From positions 1 to 57,387 of the forward strand of contig URNW01000006.1 of NCBI GenBank assembly GCA_900549285.1: DNA of 57,387 nt, written 5' to 3'. Source of the DNA: an uncultured Mycoplasmatota bacterium. GTDB taxonomy: Bacteria > Bacillota_I > Bacilli_A > RF39 > UBA660. A program made the position numbers and the translations under genes. Below the pieces are notes generated by a model. It worked only from the letters and a program-made list of their open reading frames with translations. It was not told the origin of the DNA and made no database searches. Shown here one piece after another: positions 42,653 through 52,531 of the stretch. Every line of letters begins with the position of its first letter. Position 1 is the stretch's first letter.

Positions 42653-42680
42653 TTACAATTTTTTATTTGTTTGTTATAAT
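42653..42680 (+). promoter_or_regulatory. Promoter of parE
   Basis: TTACAA (42653-42658), 16 nt, TATAAT (42675-42680). It lies inside the longer open frame upstream of ATG 42700, supporting the shorter protein. Confidence 0.55.
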
Positions 42681-42699
42681 AAATGATAGGGTGAATAAA

Positions 42700-44610
42700 A
42701 TGGCAAATAAATATGATGCATCATCTATTAAAATATTAGAAGGATTAGAAGCGGTAAGAAAACGTCCTGGTATGTATATTGGTAGTACAGATAAACGTGG
42801 ACTTCATCATTTAGTTTGGGAAATAGTGGATAATTCTATTGATGAGATTATTAATGGTTATGGAGATCATATTAAAATTGTCTTACATAAAGATGGAAGT
42901 ATAACAATAGCAGATAATGGGCGAGGAGTTCCTATTGGAATGCATGAGTCTGGTAAGTCTACACCTGAGGTTATTTATACAATTTTACATGCTGGTGGAA
43001 AATTTGAAGAAGGAAATTATAAAGTTAGTGGTGGATTACATGGTGTAGGTGGTAGTGTCGTTAATGCTTTATCTAAGTGGATGGATGTTATTATTTATCG
43101 TGAAGGAGTAATTTCAAATATCCGTTTTAAAAATGGCGGAAATGTTGATAGTCCTTTAAAAACGATTGGTACTACTAATAAAACGGGAACAATTGTAACT
43201 TTTATGCCAGACTATGATATATTTAAAAATTGTGCTTTTTCTTATACAACAATTGTAGAAAGAATGCAAGAAAGTGCTTTTTTAATTCCTAATGTAGTGA
43301 TTGAAGTGATTGATGAAGAAAGCAAGAAAGAAACAAAATTTCACTATGAAAATGGATTAGTGGATTTTATTCTTTTTATGAATGATGGAAAGAATACCTT
43401 AAATAATGTAGTTCATTTTAGTGGAACAAAAAATGGCATTTTAGTTGATGTGGCCATGCAATATACAGATACTTATAATGAAAATATTATTTCTTTTGTT
43501 AATAATGTTAAAACAATTGATGGTGGAACGCATGAAGTTGGATTTAAAACAGGTATTACAAAAGCTTTTAATGATTATGTGAAATCGAATAATTTAATTA
43601 AGGGAAAAGATGCTACATTTGATGGTAGTGATGTTAGAGAGGGACTTAGTGCCGTTATTAATTTACGAATACCAGAAAATCTATTGCAGTTTGAGGGACA
43701 AACGAAAGGAAAACTGGGTACACCTGAGGCAAGAAGTATAACAGAAGCGGTTACTTATGAAAATTTAAAATTTTATTTAGAAGAAAACAAGGAAGTAGCA
43801 TTAAATATAGTAGATAAAGCTAGTAAAAGTAAAATGGCTAGAGAAGCGGCTAGAAAAGCTAGAGAAGAAGCAAGAAATGGAAAAGGAAAACAGAAAGTAG
43901 AAAAGAACCTATCTGGTAAACTTGCACCTGCTACTAGTAGAAATCCTAAAATTAATGAACTTTTCTTAGTCGAAGGAGATTCAGCAGGAGGTTCTGCTAA
44001 AGGGGGAAGAGATCGAAAATTTCAAGCGATTCTTCCACTTCGAGGAAAAGTTATTAATGCAGAGAAAGCAAATATTTCAGAGATGCTTAAAAATGAAGAA
44101 ATTAATACAATTATTCATACTATTGGAGCAGGTTTGGGTGGAGATTTTGATGTAAATGATTCAAATTATGATAAAGTTATTATTATGACTGATGCTGATG
44201 TAGATGGTTCTCATATCCAAATATTATTACTTACTTTCTTTTATCGCTTTATGAGACCTTTAATTGAAGCTGGTAAACTTTATATTGCTAAGCCTCCTTT
44301 ATATAAACTTGATTATGGTAAGAAGCATTATTATGCTTATTCTGATGAGGAAAGATTTCGGATTGTTCAAGAAAATTCTGGAAAACCTGATATTTCAAGA
44401 AATAAAGGTTTGGGTGAAATGAATGCAGAAGAATTGTGGGATACTACTATGAATCCTGAGACAAGAAGTTTAATTCGGGTGAATATCTATGATGCTGCGT
44501 TAGCAGAAAAAAGAGTAAATGTTTTAATGGGGGATAAAGTGGAACCGAGAAAAGAATGGATTGAAGAAAACATTATCTTTACAATGGAAGATGATTTTAG
44601 AGCTGTTTAA
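42700..44610 (+). CDS. parE: DNA topoisomerase IV subunit B
   Basis: About 636 residues, a type II topoisomerase ATPase subunit. GHKL motifs include EIVDNSIDEI, DNGRGVPIGMHESGKSTPEV and GGLHGVGGSVVNALS; the TOPRIM region has FLVEGDSAGGSAKGGRDRKF and MTDADVDGSHIQ. ParE is favoured over GyrB by STPEVIYTILHAGGK, KVINAEKA and NEEINTIIHTIGAGLG, all closer to ParE sequences I know. It decatenates daughter chromosomes with ParC, which is not in the window. AGGGTGA precedes ATG 42700. Confidence 0.8.
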   Translation: MANKYDASSIKILEGLEAVRKRPGMYIGSTDKRGLHHLVWEIVDNSIDEIINGYGDHIKIVLHKDGSITIADNGRGVPIGMHESGKSTPEVIYTILHAGGKFEEGNYKVSGGLHGVGGSVVNALSKWMDVIIYREGVISNIRFKNGGNVDSPLKTIGTTNKTGTIVTFMPDYDIFKNCAFSYTTIVERMQESAFLIPNVVIEVIDEESKKETKFHYENGLVDFILFMNDGKNTLNNVVHFSGTKNGILVDVAMQYTDTYNENIISFVNNVKTIDGGTHEVGFKTGITKAFNDYVKSNNLIKGKDATFDGSDVREGLSAVINLRIPENLLQFEGQTKGKLGTPEARSITEAVTYENLKFYLEENKEVALNIVDKASKSKMAREAARKAREEARNGKGKQKVEKNLSGKLAPATSRNPKINELFLVEGDSAGGSAKGGRDRKFQAILPLRGKVINAEKANISEMLKNEEINTIIHTIGAGLGGDFDVNDSNYDKVIIMTDADVDGSHIQILLLTFFYRFMRPLIEAGKLYIAKPPLYKLDYGKKHYYAYSDEERFRIVQENSGKPDISRNKGLGEMNAEELWDTTMNPETRSLIRVNIYDAALAEKRVNVLMGDKVEPRKEWIEENIIFTMEDDFRAV

Positions 44611-44618
44611 GCTCTTTT
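44599..44618 (+). terminator. Terminator after parE
   Basis: TAGAGCT pairs with AGCTCTT around a GTTTA-type loop; short T run. It overlaps the parE stop. Confidence 0.55.
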
Positions 44619-44621
44619 AAT

Positions 44622-44650
44622 TTGACTGTTGAAGAAACTTATGGTATGAT
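44622..44650 (+). promoter_or_regulatory. Promoter of the 1465-residue surface protein
   Basis: TTGACT (44622-44627), 17 nt, TATGAT (44645-44650). Confidence 0.65.
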
Positions 44651-44686
44651 ATCTAGAGTTTTTAGATGTAAGGGAGTTGAGTTATT

Positions 44687-47600
44687 ATGAAAAGATTGAA
44701 ATTTACTAGTATAGCTATACTTGCGGTTATTTTACTTGGTATTATTAGTGCGGTTTATCCAAATAATACATTTTCACAAGCAAGTTCTTTAGCTCTTGCG
44801 AATAGTACTTCTACTGGACATGAAAATGATTATATTTATTTATCTGATTTGGAATATATTACAACTAATAATATGACTGATTGTGCTCAATATAATTTAT
44901 GTTCAAAGCCAGGTTATGATCAAATTCGTATAGATAAGAATATTAATGGGGGACAAATTAGTTTACTTGTTGGAGGAGAAAAGGTATCTTTTAAAAAAGG
45001 TATTTTTGTTCATGCTCAAGGACAAATTGTATATAATCTTGAAGAGTATAGTTCTAAATATACTCGTTTAGTTGCTAAATTAGGAATTGACGCTTCTCAA
45101 AATGGTAATGGAAATGCTCGTTTTGAAGTTTGGGCTACTAAAAATGATGATAATACAGGATGGAAGGAATTATCTCATACTAAAGATTTAACTTCAAAAG
45201 ATGAAGCTGTTTTGGTAGACGTTGATATTACAGGATATAAGTATTTAAAGATATGGATTAGTTCTAATGGATCTAATTCTAGTGATCATACAGTTATTGC
45301 GGATGCAAGGATTATTCGTGAAGGGTATGATACTAGTAAAGAAGTATCTTCTTTATTACAACCAGTAGAGTATTATGATGAACTTTTATCTCAAAATACA
45401 GCAGAAGAAAATTATAACGAACATTTAGATTGGATTTTAGAAAGAGAATTTGTTTCTCGTTTTGGTTATTATACGATTCAAAATAATATGCGTGATGAAG
45501 GTATTTATAAAGATGCTATTACATGGCTTATAGAAGATGATGATGCTCTAGAAATATTATTTGCATCAGGAAATATGGGTGATTCTTCTTTATTTTTAAG
45601 TGATTTTATTAAATTGTATCAAGAATATCATTCTATTTTAGATGATCCAAAAAACGGAGATGTCTATAAGAAAATGCTTATAACAATAGCAGTAGCGGAT
45701 AGTACAGATCGTATTCATTCTCCTCTTGTTTTTGCAAGTTCTTTTGGTAATAATAACTTGATAGAATTATTTGGTTTAATGAAAAATTTATATGATCAGA
45801 ATTTATTTATTAATAAAGATGAGTTTAAAAATTATCATCCTTCTTTAATGCGTTTTGTTATGAGTAGTTCTATTAGAAATGATGATGTTTTATGGCTTAA
45901 TGGTTATAGTGATTATCGATATCCAGGAAATATAAATAATCGTCTTAATCCTTATCAATATATGAGTTATGTACAACCTAATTATAATCAAGGCTATTTA
46001 TATCAGGAATCTAATCGCGATAAATATGATCAAAAATATTTGCTTTCAAAATATGAAATTCCTTATGGTCTTGGTGTAAACGGTTCAAAAACGCCTCGAA
46101 CTTGGATGGTTATGGAAGCAGGAGGAATTTGTTGGAATATTTCTCGTTTAGGTCAAAATCTTTATAAAGTACATGGAATTCCTGCTACTGGGGGATATCA
46201 ACCAGCTCATGAAGTATATATTTATTATCAATTAGGTAAAGATGGTAAAGGATACTGGTATTTAGGTAATAATATATCTGGTTGGGGTTATACTGCCACT
46301 AATTGGGGTGGAGGACATACTTATCCAACTTTACTTGGTTGGGGAAATAAATCTTTTACTAAAAATAACGTTTCAGGACAAAATGCAGGATATAATGCAG
46401 CATATACTTTACTTGCTCAAGCTGCTTTAAATAAAGAAAAAGAATATGAACAATCTTTTTATTATAATTTAGTTGCTAATTCTTATTCTGATTTACAAAA
46501 GAAAGCTAGCATATATCTTGAAGCTTTAGATGTATTAGATATTAATTTAGAAAGTTATATTTCTTTAATTGATGTATATAAAAAGTTAGAAAAAAGTAGT
46601 GCGGAGTGGAAAGAGTTAGCTTTAAAAGTTATCAACAGTTATACTTATTATCCAATGGCAATGGTCGATTTATTAAATTTAATTTATCCTTATTTAGAAG
46701 ATGTAGATATTGTTGATATTGATTTAAAGAAGAATGATGCATTAAATAAAGCAATAAATACAACAAGTAAAGACAATATTCAACCTAATGCTATTAAAGA
46801 AATTGCCAAACGTTTGGTGGGAGAAGAAAAAGTTCCTTTAGCTACTTTCTCTTTTGATGGTGAAAATGCATCAAAGATTGTTTTAAATGAAAGATATAAA
46901 GATTATAATTTTCAAGTTCAATATAGTTTTGATAAAGGTCAAACTTGGCATACATCTTTAAATTATATTATTCCTTTATCTGAAGAAGAATTATCTCTTA
47001 TTACGGCAGCAAATGATATTCAAGTAAAAATATCTGGATCTAATGAGGTTTATACGATTGATATTTTAAAAGGAGATAATATTGATAAAAATAAATTAGC
47101 AATTCATGATGAAGAAAATATTTTTGTAGGAAAAACTGATTATTTAGAATATAGTTTAGATAATATTCATTGGTCTAATTATAATAAAGATATTACTTTC
47201 AAAGATGATGTACAAGTTTATGTTCGTTATAAAAGTCATGGAGTATATTTAACTGGTGAGGCTGGTTCTTTCCAATTTCATCAAGATTCTAAAGATTCTC
47301 AACATCAATATATTTCTGTTAAAAATATTTCTTTAGTTCATGCTTATTCTTGGGAACCAGGAAATGGACCAGAAAATATATTAGATGCTAGTCCATTTAC
47401 AAGATGGCATACTAAATATGGAGTAAAATGTCCTGATAAATCTTTGGTGGTTAGTTTTGATAAAGTTCGTTATTTATCACGTATTAGTTATACTCCAGAT
47501 GATGTAAATGGTAGAATAAAAGATGGAGAAGTTTATACAAGTTTAGATGGTAATACATGGGTTTTAGCAGCTACATTTAGTAATTGGGGTAATAATTATG

Positions 47601-49084
47601 ATACAAAAGTTGCTACTTTTGATGCTAAACCAGCTAAATATGTAAAAATTGTAGCTACACATACTTATGGAAATAATGAAGGACCAGATAAATATGTTAG
47701 TGGTAGAATGGTTGGATATTATGAAGATACAACTAAAAATTATGATGAAGAAGCATATGTCAATTATTCTATTTATTCTTTAACTAATCAAGATGTAGTA
47801 GCAAGTGTGGTTGTACCAGATGGATGGACTGTAAAAGGAGATGCTACACATACATTTAGTGAAAATGGTGAATATACTTTTGTATATACAGATATATATC
47901 AAAATGAGAAAAGGATAACGGCTAAAGTAGATTGGATTGATAAAATAATACCAACTGCTGATATTGTTTATGATAAAAATAGTGCTACTAATTATTCTGT
48001 TACGGCAACATTAACGAATATTTCTAAAGATAATGTAGAAATTATGAATCATGATAGTGATAGTTATACTTTCTATGAGAATGGCGAATTTACTTTTAAA
48101 TTAAAGGATGCAGCAGGAAATATTGGATATGTAACAGCTAAAGTAGATTGGATTGATAATACACCTCCAACAGGAGTGATTGTCTATGAAGTACAAAAAG
48201 ATGGAAGCGTTTTAGCTAAAGTTACAAATTTAAGTGAAAAAGTTCATTTTATTGGTGATGATGGAACACATTTATTTACAGAAAATGGCGAATATGAATT
48301 TGTATTTACTGATTTAGCAGGAAATGAAACTAGATTGTTAGCAGTTGTAGATTCTATTAAAAATCAAAATTCTAATAATGAAGATGAAAAGAATGAATCT
48401 GATTTAGAAGAAGATGTAGTGACTAAACCAGAAGATGTTCATTCTAATACAGATAATCATAAAGATGAATCAACACAAAAGCCAACTGAGCATATTTCAA
48501 GTGATGATCCTATTATTCAAGATATTCTTGATGGAAAGTATGATGATTTTACTAAAGAGGATATTAAGAAAATAGAAGATGCTTTAAAGAAAAAGCAAAA
48601 TGTAAAATTATATTATAATGTTAAACGTCTTTCTACTCCTAATTCTGATCTTCAAAAGAAACTTGAAAAGGAAGAGACTAGATTTCAAGTAGTAGCAGGT
48701 TATTATCAAATAAATGCTACATTGATGATTGATGAAAAGCCTTTTAAAACCCTTTCTAAAATAAATAATCCAGTATCTCAAGAATTTTTATTACCAACTA
48801 CTATTTCTTCTTTAAAAGAGGGATATGAAAGAGAATATGGAGTGTATTATTTAGAAAATGGAGATCTTGTTTATAAAAAAGTAACTTATAAGGATGGTAA
48901 AGTTTATTTTGATACAGATGCTTTGACTGATTATGTTCTTGTTTATCAAGATCATTTGAAAACAAGTAGTAAAAGAGATGCAAAAAAATCTTATACTCCT
49001 TATGTTATTATTTTAGCAGGAAGTGCAGTTTTCCTTATGGGAATTGGGGTTATTTATAGCCGTCGAAAAATGATAATGAAATAA
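44687..49084 (+). CDS. Large adhesin-like protein: NPCBM, transglutaminase-like, F5/8C, Ig-like
   Basis: A 1465-residue secreted protein. A signal peptide ends near residue 38. An NPCBM domain spans about 45-212 (KKGIFVHAQGQIVYNL, ADARII). A helical region leads to a transglutaminase-like core with C near 482 (GGICWNIS), H near 508 (PAHEVYIYY) and NNISGWG. A discoidin/F5/8C-type domain lies at about 882-1013 (ILDASPFTRWHT, YVKIVATHTYG). Three Ig-like repeats follow (THTFSENGEYTFVYTD, YTFYENGEFTFKLKD, THLFTENGEYEFVFTD). It ends with a linker and a C-terminal helix (about 1436-1458) plus basic tail, without LPXTG. Binding of host or dietary glycans is likely. Confidence 0.85.
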   Translation: MKRLKFTSIAILAVILLGIISAVYPNNTFSQASSLALANSTSTGHENDYIYLSDLEYITTNNMTDCAQYNLCSKPGYDQIRIDKNINGGQISLLVGGEKVSFKKGIFVHAQGQIVYNLEEYSSKYTRLVAKLGIDASQNGNGNARFEVWATKNDDNTGWKELSHTKDLTSKDEAVLVDVDITGYKYLKIWISSNGSNSSDHTVIADARIIREGYDTSKEVSSLLQPVEYYDELLSQNTAEENYNEHLDWILEREFVSRFGYYTIQNNMRDEGIYKDAITWLIEDDDALEILFASGNMGDSSLFLSDFIKLYQEYHSILDDPKNGDVYKKMLITIAVADSTDRIHSPLVFASSFGNNNLIELFGLMKNLYDQNLFINKDEFKNYHPSLMRFVMSSSIRNDDVLWLNGYSDYRYPGNINNRLNPYQYMSYVQPNYNQGYLYQESNRDKYDQKYLLSKYEIPYGLGVNGSKTPRTWMVMEAGGICWNISRLGQNLYKVHGIPATGGYQPAHEVYIYYQLGKDGKGYWYLGNNISGWGYTATNWGGGHTYPTLLGWGNKSFTKNNVSGQNAGYNAAYTLLAQAALNKEKEYEQSFYYNLVANSYSDLQKKASIYLEALDVLDINLESYISLIDVYKKLEKSSAEWKELALKVINSYTYYPMAMVDLLNLIYPYLEDVDIVDIDLKKNDALNKAINTTSKDNIQPNAIKEIAKRLVGEEKVPLATFSFDGENASKIVLNERYKDYNFQVQYSFDKGQTWHTSLNYIIPLSEEELSLITAANDIQVKISGSNEVYTIDILKGDNIDKNKLAIHDEENIFVGKTDYLEYSLDNIHWSNYNKDITFKDDVQVYVRYKSHGVYLTGEAGSFQFHQDSKDSQHQYISVKNISLVHAYSWEPGNGPENILDASPFTRWHTKYGVKCPDKSLVVSFDKVRYLSRISYTPDDVNGRIKDGEVYTSLDGNTWVLAATFSNWGNNYDTKVATFDAKPAKYVKIVATHTYGNNEGPDKYVSGRMVGYYEDTTKNYDEEAYVNYSIYSLTNQDVVASVVVPDGWTVKGDATHTFSENGEYTFVYTDIYQNEKRITAKVDWIDKIIPTADIVYDKNSATNYSVTATLTNISKDNVEIMNHDSDSYTFYENGEFTFKLKDAAGNIGYVTAKVDWIDNTPPTGVIVYEVQKDGSVLAKVTNLSEKVHFIGDDGTHLFTENGEYEFVFTDLAGNETRLLAVVDSIKNQNSNNEDEKNESDLEEDVVTKPEDVHSNTDNHKDESTQKPTEHISSDDPIIQDILDGKYDDFTKEDIKKIEDALKKKQNVKLYYNVKRLSTPNSDLQKKLEKEETRFQVVAGYYQINATLMIDEKPFKTLSKINNPVSQEFLLPTTISSLKEGYEREYGVYYLENGDLVYKKVTYKDGKVYFDTDALTDYVLVYQDHLKTSSKRDAKKSYTPYVIILAGSAVFLMGIGVIYSRRKMIMK

Positions 49085-49098
49085 GTTATCATTTTTTT
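49066..49098 (+). terminator. Terminator after the 1465-residue protein gene
   Basis: AAAAATGATAA pairs with TTATCATTTTT around a nine-base loop and runs into a T tract. Confidence 0.8.
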
Positions 49099-49099
49099 A

Positions 49100-49127
49100 T
49101 TGACAAATTTTTAATTTAGAATATAAT
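49100..49127 (+). promoter_or_regulatory. Promoter of the metal-efflux operon
   Basis: A perfect TTGACA (49100-49105), 16 nt, perfect TATAAT (49122-49127). Confidence 0.75.
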
Positions 49128-49132
49128 TAAAT

Positions 49133-49152
49133 ATATGAACAAGTATTCAAAT
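49133..49152 (+). promoter_or_regulatory. Candidate ArsR/SmtB operator
   Basis: ATATGAACAAGTATTCAAAT, an imperfect dyad (TGAA...TTCA) immediately after the -10, in the position where CadC/SmtB-type repressors bind. Confidence 0.45.
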
Positions 49153-49166
49153 GAAAGGGTGAGAAA

Positions 49167-49505
49167 ATGAATAAAGATTTAATACATGAGAATTTGGCAA
49201 AACGAGTTAAAAATAAAATGCTTAGTGATGATTTATTATTTGATGTCGCGGAAGTATTTAAAATTTTTGGGGATAGTACGAGAGTAAAGATTATATATGC
49301 TTTAAAATTAAGTGAATTATGTGTGTCTGACTTGGCATTTATTACAAGTAGTAGTGAATCTGCTATATCTCATCAACTTAGAATATTAAAACAAGCTAAA
49401 TTAGTTAAATCACGAAAAGATGGTAAAGTTGTTTATTATAGTTTAAAAGATGAACATGTAATTCGATTATTTGAGATAGGACGTGAACATGTTGAAGAAT
49501 TATAA
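49167..49505 (+). CDS. ArsR/SmtB family metal-sensing repressor
   Basis: A 112-residue winged-helix repressor. DSTRVKIIYALKLSELCVSDLA includes the ELCVSDL alpha-3 motif where CadC-type sensors bind metal through the cysteine, and SAISHQLRILKQAKLVKSRKDG is the recognition helix and wing. The C-terminal RLFEIGREHVEE could supply the alpha-5 zinc site of SmtB/CzrA relatives. It overlaps the P-type ATPase gene, so the pair is a metal-inducible efflux operon. Cd, Zn or Co are the likely inducers by family. Confidence 0.88.
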   Translation: MNKDLIHENLAKRVKNKMLSDDLLFDVAEVFKIFGDSTRVKIIYALKLSELCVSDLAFITSSSESAISHQLRILKQAKLVKSRKDGKVVYYSLKDEHVIRLFEIGREHVEEL

Positions 49506-51513
49506 ATATTATATGGAAAATTTGGATTGTGCTAATTGTGCCAAAAAAATAGAAGAAGCCATAAAAGATGATGAACGTTTTAAGAATGTTGTCGTAAATT
49601 TTAGTACATTAACTCTCAGTTTTAAAACAGAGTTGGATAATCCTTTTAAAGAAGTATTTAGAATAGTTAAAAGTGTGGAACCAGATGTATTAATATATAC
49701 TCAAAAGAATGAAGAAAAAGGGGAAGAGTGGGAAATATTTAGATTTATTTTAGCAATTATTATTTTAGGAATTTCTTTTCTTATTAAAAATGAATTGATA
49801 AAAGAGTCGCTACTTATTATTAGTTATTTATTGCTTATGTATAAAACATTTATTAAAGCTATTAAAAAAATTATTAAAGCCCATAATGTAGATGAAAATG
49901 CTTTAATTTGTATCTCTGCTATAGGTGCTTATCTGCTTGGAGAACATATGGAAGGATTTATGGTACTTCTTTTATATGTATTAGGTAAAATACTTGAAGA
50001 TAAAGCAGTTCATAAAAGTCGATCTTCAATTAAAGATTTAGTTGAATTAAAGACAAATTATGCTAATTTAAAGGTAAATAAGCGAATTACAAAAGTTAAA
50101 AGTGAAAATTTAAAAATTGGAGATATTATTGTAGTAAAAAAAGGTGAACTTATTCCTGTTGATGGTCGTGTTATTAAAGGGAATGCTACAATTGATACCT
50201 CAGGGCTTACTGGTGAGTCTGTTCCTAGAGAAATTAGGGAAGGAGAAGAAGTGTTATCTGGATATATCAATTTAGGAGAAGTAATCGAAGTGGAAGTGGA
50301 GCACACTTATTTGGATAGTACAGCCGTAAAAATACTAGAACTTACTTTAAATGCTACCAATAATAAAGCTAAAACGGAAACTTTTGTTTCTAAAATTGCT
50401 AGTTATTATACGCCAATTGTTCTTGTTATGGCAACTTTGATTGGTACTTTTTTACCCCTTGTAGCTGATGTTAGTTATAGTGATAGTCTTTATCGGGCTT
50501 TAACCTTTTTAGTTATATCTTGTCCTTGTGCAATTGCTATTTCTGTTCCTTTATCTTATTTTGCTGGTATAGGTATTAGTTCTCATAAAAAAATACTTGT
50601 TAAGGGAAGCAATTATTTAGATGCTTTAACTCATTGTGATACAATCATTTTTGATAAAACTGGGACACTTACGACTGGTTCTTTGGTATTAGAAGAAGTG
50701 AAATCTTATCATAATCAGTTTACTAAAGAGAAAATTATTGAGTTAGCTAGTGTCGGTGAGACATTTTCTAATCATCCAATTGCTGAACTAATTTTAAAAG
50801 AAAATCATCAAACATTAGATCCATCTCAAGTTTTAAATTTTAAAGAAGTGGATGGTAAAGGAATTTCTTTTGATTATAAAGGAAATCATATTAAAGTTGG
50901 AAATGCTAGTTTTTGCAAAACAGATAAATATGGTAATAGTTTTGTTTCAGTAAATGATGAAGTAATTGGTAGTTTTATTTTTAATGATCGTGTTAAAAAT
51001 AATGCTAGGAGTGTTATTCAACAATTAAAGAATATGGGCATAAAATCTTATATGTTTACAGGAGACCGTTTATCTTTTGCTAAAATGGTTGCTTCTAGTA
51101 TAGGTGTTCATGAATATAAAGCCGAACTACTTCCAGATGAAAAATTTAAGGAACTTACTTCTTTACAAAAATCACACAAAGTCATATTTGTTGGTGATGG
51201 TATTAATGATACTCCTTCTTTAGTTTTAGCAGATGTTGGGATTAGTATGGGGAATATTGGTAGTAGTAGTGCAATTGAGGCGAGTGATATAGTTATTATG
51301 AATGATGACTTGCAAGGTATTTTAAATGTGATACAAATTGCTTATAAAACAAAAAGAATCATACTTTCAAATTTAGTATTTTCTATTGGCATTAAGATTT
51401 TAATTTTAGTGTTAGCTATGTTTGGTATTGTTCATATGGCTTTAGCAGTATTTGCTGATACAGGTGTTACTTTACTTGCTATTTTAAATTCTTTGAGAAT
51501 TTTAAAAAAATAA
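49489..51513 (+). CDS. cadA: Heavy-metal-translocating P1B-type ATPase
   Basis: About 674 residues. An N-terminal HMA domain carries DCANCAKK (metal CxxC near residue 15). Membrane helices follow, then TGES actuator motif, the metal-site SCPCAIAISVP in the membrane, the phosphorylation motif DKTGTLT (about 389), HP motif SNHPIAEL and GDGINDTPSL hinge. The CPC motif is shared by Cd/Zn/Pb (CadA/ZntA) and Cu pumps; with an ArsR partner, Cd/Zn export is most likely. ATG 49489 or GTG 49483 may be the start; both overlap the repressor gene. Confidence 0.9.
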   Translation: MLKNYKYYMENLDCANCAKKIEEAIKDDERFKNVVVNFSTLTLSFKTELDNPFKEVFRIVKSVEPDVLIYTQKNEEKGEEWEIFRFILAIIILGISFLIKNELIKESLLIISYLLLMYKTFIKAIKKIIKAHNVDENALICISAIGAYLLGEHMEGFMVLLLYVLGKILEDKAVHKSRSSIKDLVELKTNYANLKVNKRITKVKSENLKIGDIIVVKKGELIPVDGRVIKGNATIDTSGLTGESVPREIREGEEVLSGYINLGEVIEVEVEHTYLDSTAVKILELTLNATNNKAKTETFVSKIASYYTPIVLVMATLIGTFLPLVADVSYSDSLYRALTFLVISCPCAIAISVPLSYFAGIGISSHKKILVKGSNYLDALTHCDTIIFDKTGTLTTGSLVLEEVKSYHNQFTKEKIIELASVGETFSNHPIAELILKENHQTLDPSQVLNFKEVDGKGISFDYKGNHIKVGNASFCKTDKYGNSFVSVNDEVIGSFIFNDRVKNNARSVIQQLKNMGIKSYMFTGDRLSFAKMVASSIGVHEYKAELLPDEKFKELTSLQKSHKVIFVGDGINDTPSLVLADVGISMGNIGSSSAIEASDIVIMNDDLQGILNVIQIAYKTKRIILSNLVFSIGIKILILVLAMFGIVHMALAVFADTGVTLLAILNSLRILKK

Positions 51514-51514
51514 A

Positions 51515-51868
51515 TCATTTTTTTAAAGCTTCAAGTTCAGCTTGAAGTTTTTTTATTGCTTGTAGTAAAAATTCTACTTCATTTCTTTGATTTTGATTAC
51601 TTTTTCCATTGTTAGCATAAAAACTACCACCATTTTTATATTCTCTGCTATTGATATTAATATTAAAGTTTTGAATTCGTGCTTCAATTAATTGTTGTTG
51701 AGCAGCAGCAGTAAGCATATATTCACCTACTAGCATAAGCCAGTTGCCAATGCTTGACTGTTCATAAGCATCAAAATCACCAGATAAGGCTGAACCTACT
51801 AAAGCAGCTAAAAGAGCATATACTTGAGGATTGATATTAGGTGGAAACCCGTGGATATTACCGTTCAT
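51515..51868 (-). CDS. Small protein of a type seen in spore-formers, unknown
   Basis: A 117-residue protein without signal peptide. The central part, QVYALLAALVGSALSGDFDA, then NWLMLVGEYMLTAAAQQQL, resembles small conserved proteins I recall from many spore-forming Bacillota (pattern LxxxLGxFLxLVGQxLxTxAAQ), with no known function. An Asn-rich stretch and a C-terminal coiled coil (LLQAIKKLQAELEALKK) follow. AGAAGGAGAAA precedes the ATG. It is convergent with cadA; the cadA terminator overlaps its 3' end. Confidence 0.62.
   Translation of the reverse strand: MNGNIHGFPPNINPQVYALLAALVGSALSGDFDAYEQSSIGNWLMLVGEYMLTAAAQQQLIEARIQNFNININSREYKNGGSFYANNGKSNQNQRNEVEFLLQAIKKLQAELEALKK
51529..51554 (+). 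terminator. Terminator of the cadA operon
   Basis: CTTCAAG-TTCAG-CTTGAAG followed by seven T, lying within the 3' coding end of the convergent small gene. Confidence 0.8.
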
Positions 51869-51903
51869 GGATTTTTCTCCTTCTAACTCATTTTATTCAA
51901 AAT

Positions 51904-51932
51904 TTGCAAAAATTAGTAAAATGTAATATAAT
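51904..51932 (+). promoter_or_regulatory. Promoter of engB
   Basis: TTGCAA (51904-51909), 17 nt, TATAAT (51927-51932). Confidence 0.65.
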
Positions 51933-51949
51933 TAATTCAGGTGAAATTT

Positions 51950-52531
51950 ATGCAAATTGATCATGTTGAATTAGCTAGTTGTGCAGTTCGGACTAGTCAG
52001 TACCCAGATGAAGGGAAACCAGAGTTTTTACTTGTTGGGCGTAGTAATGTAGGAAAATCTAGTTTTATTAATACTCTTATTAATCGAAAGAATTTTGCTC
52101 ATACTTCTTCTAAACCAGGAAAAACACAAACTCTTAATTTTTATTTAGTTAATAAAAGCTTTTATTTTGTAGATGTTCCAGGTTATGGATATGCAGCAGT
52201 AAGTCATGATAGACAAAAAAAATTTGGAGTAATGATTGAAGAATACTTAAAATCTAGGGAATCATTAAAATGTGTTTTTTTACTTATAGATTATCGTCAT
52301 AAACCTACTGAGGATGATTGTTTAATGTATAATTTTTTAAAGTATTATAATTTGAAAATTAAGGTGATTGCTACTAAATATGATAAAGTTAGTAAAAATA
52401 ACCGAGATAAACAAAATAAATTAATTAAAGATACATTAAAATTAGATGAGAAAGATGAATTTATACCATTTTCAACTGTCTCTAAAAAAGGCAGAGATGA
52501 TGTTTATGAAGTTATTAAAGGTATGTTATGA
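51950..52531 (+). CDS. engB: Ribosome biogenesis GTPase EngB (YsxC/YihA)
   Basis: A 193-residue GTPase. G1 is GRSNVGKSSF, the G2 region has KPGKTQTLNFY, G3 is DVPGYGYA, and G4 is TKYDKV. EngB/YsxC is needed for 50S subunit assembly. ATG 51950 follows AGGTGAAA; a GTG at 51941 lies in that site. The stop overlaps the next gene in ATGA. Confidence 0.95.
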   Translation: MQIDHVELASCAVRTSQYPDEGKPEFLLVGRSNVGKSSFINTLINRKNFAHTSSKPGKTQTLNFYLVNKSFYFVDVPGYGYAAVSHDRQKKFGVMIEEYLKSRESLKCVFLLIDYRHKPTEDDCLMYNFLKYYNLKIKVIATKYDKVSKNNRDKQNKLIKDTLKLDEKDEFIPFSTVSKKGRDDVYEVIKGML

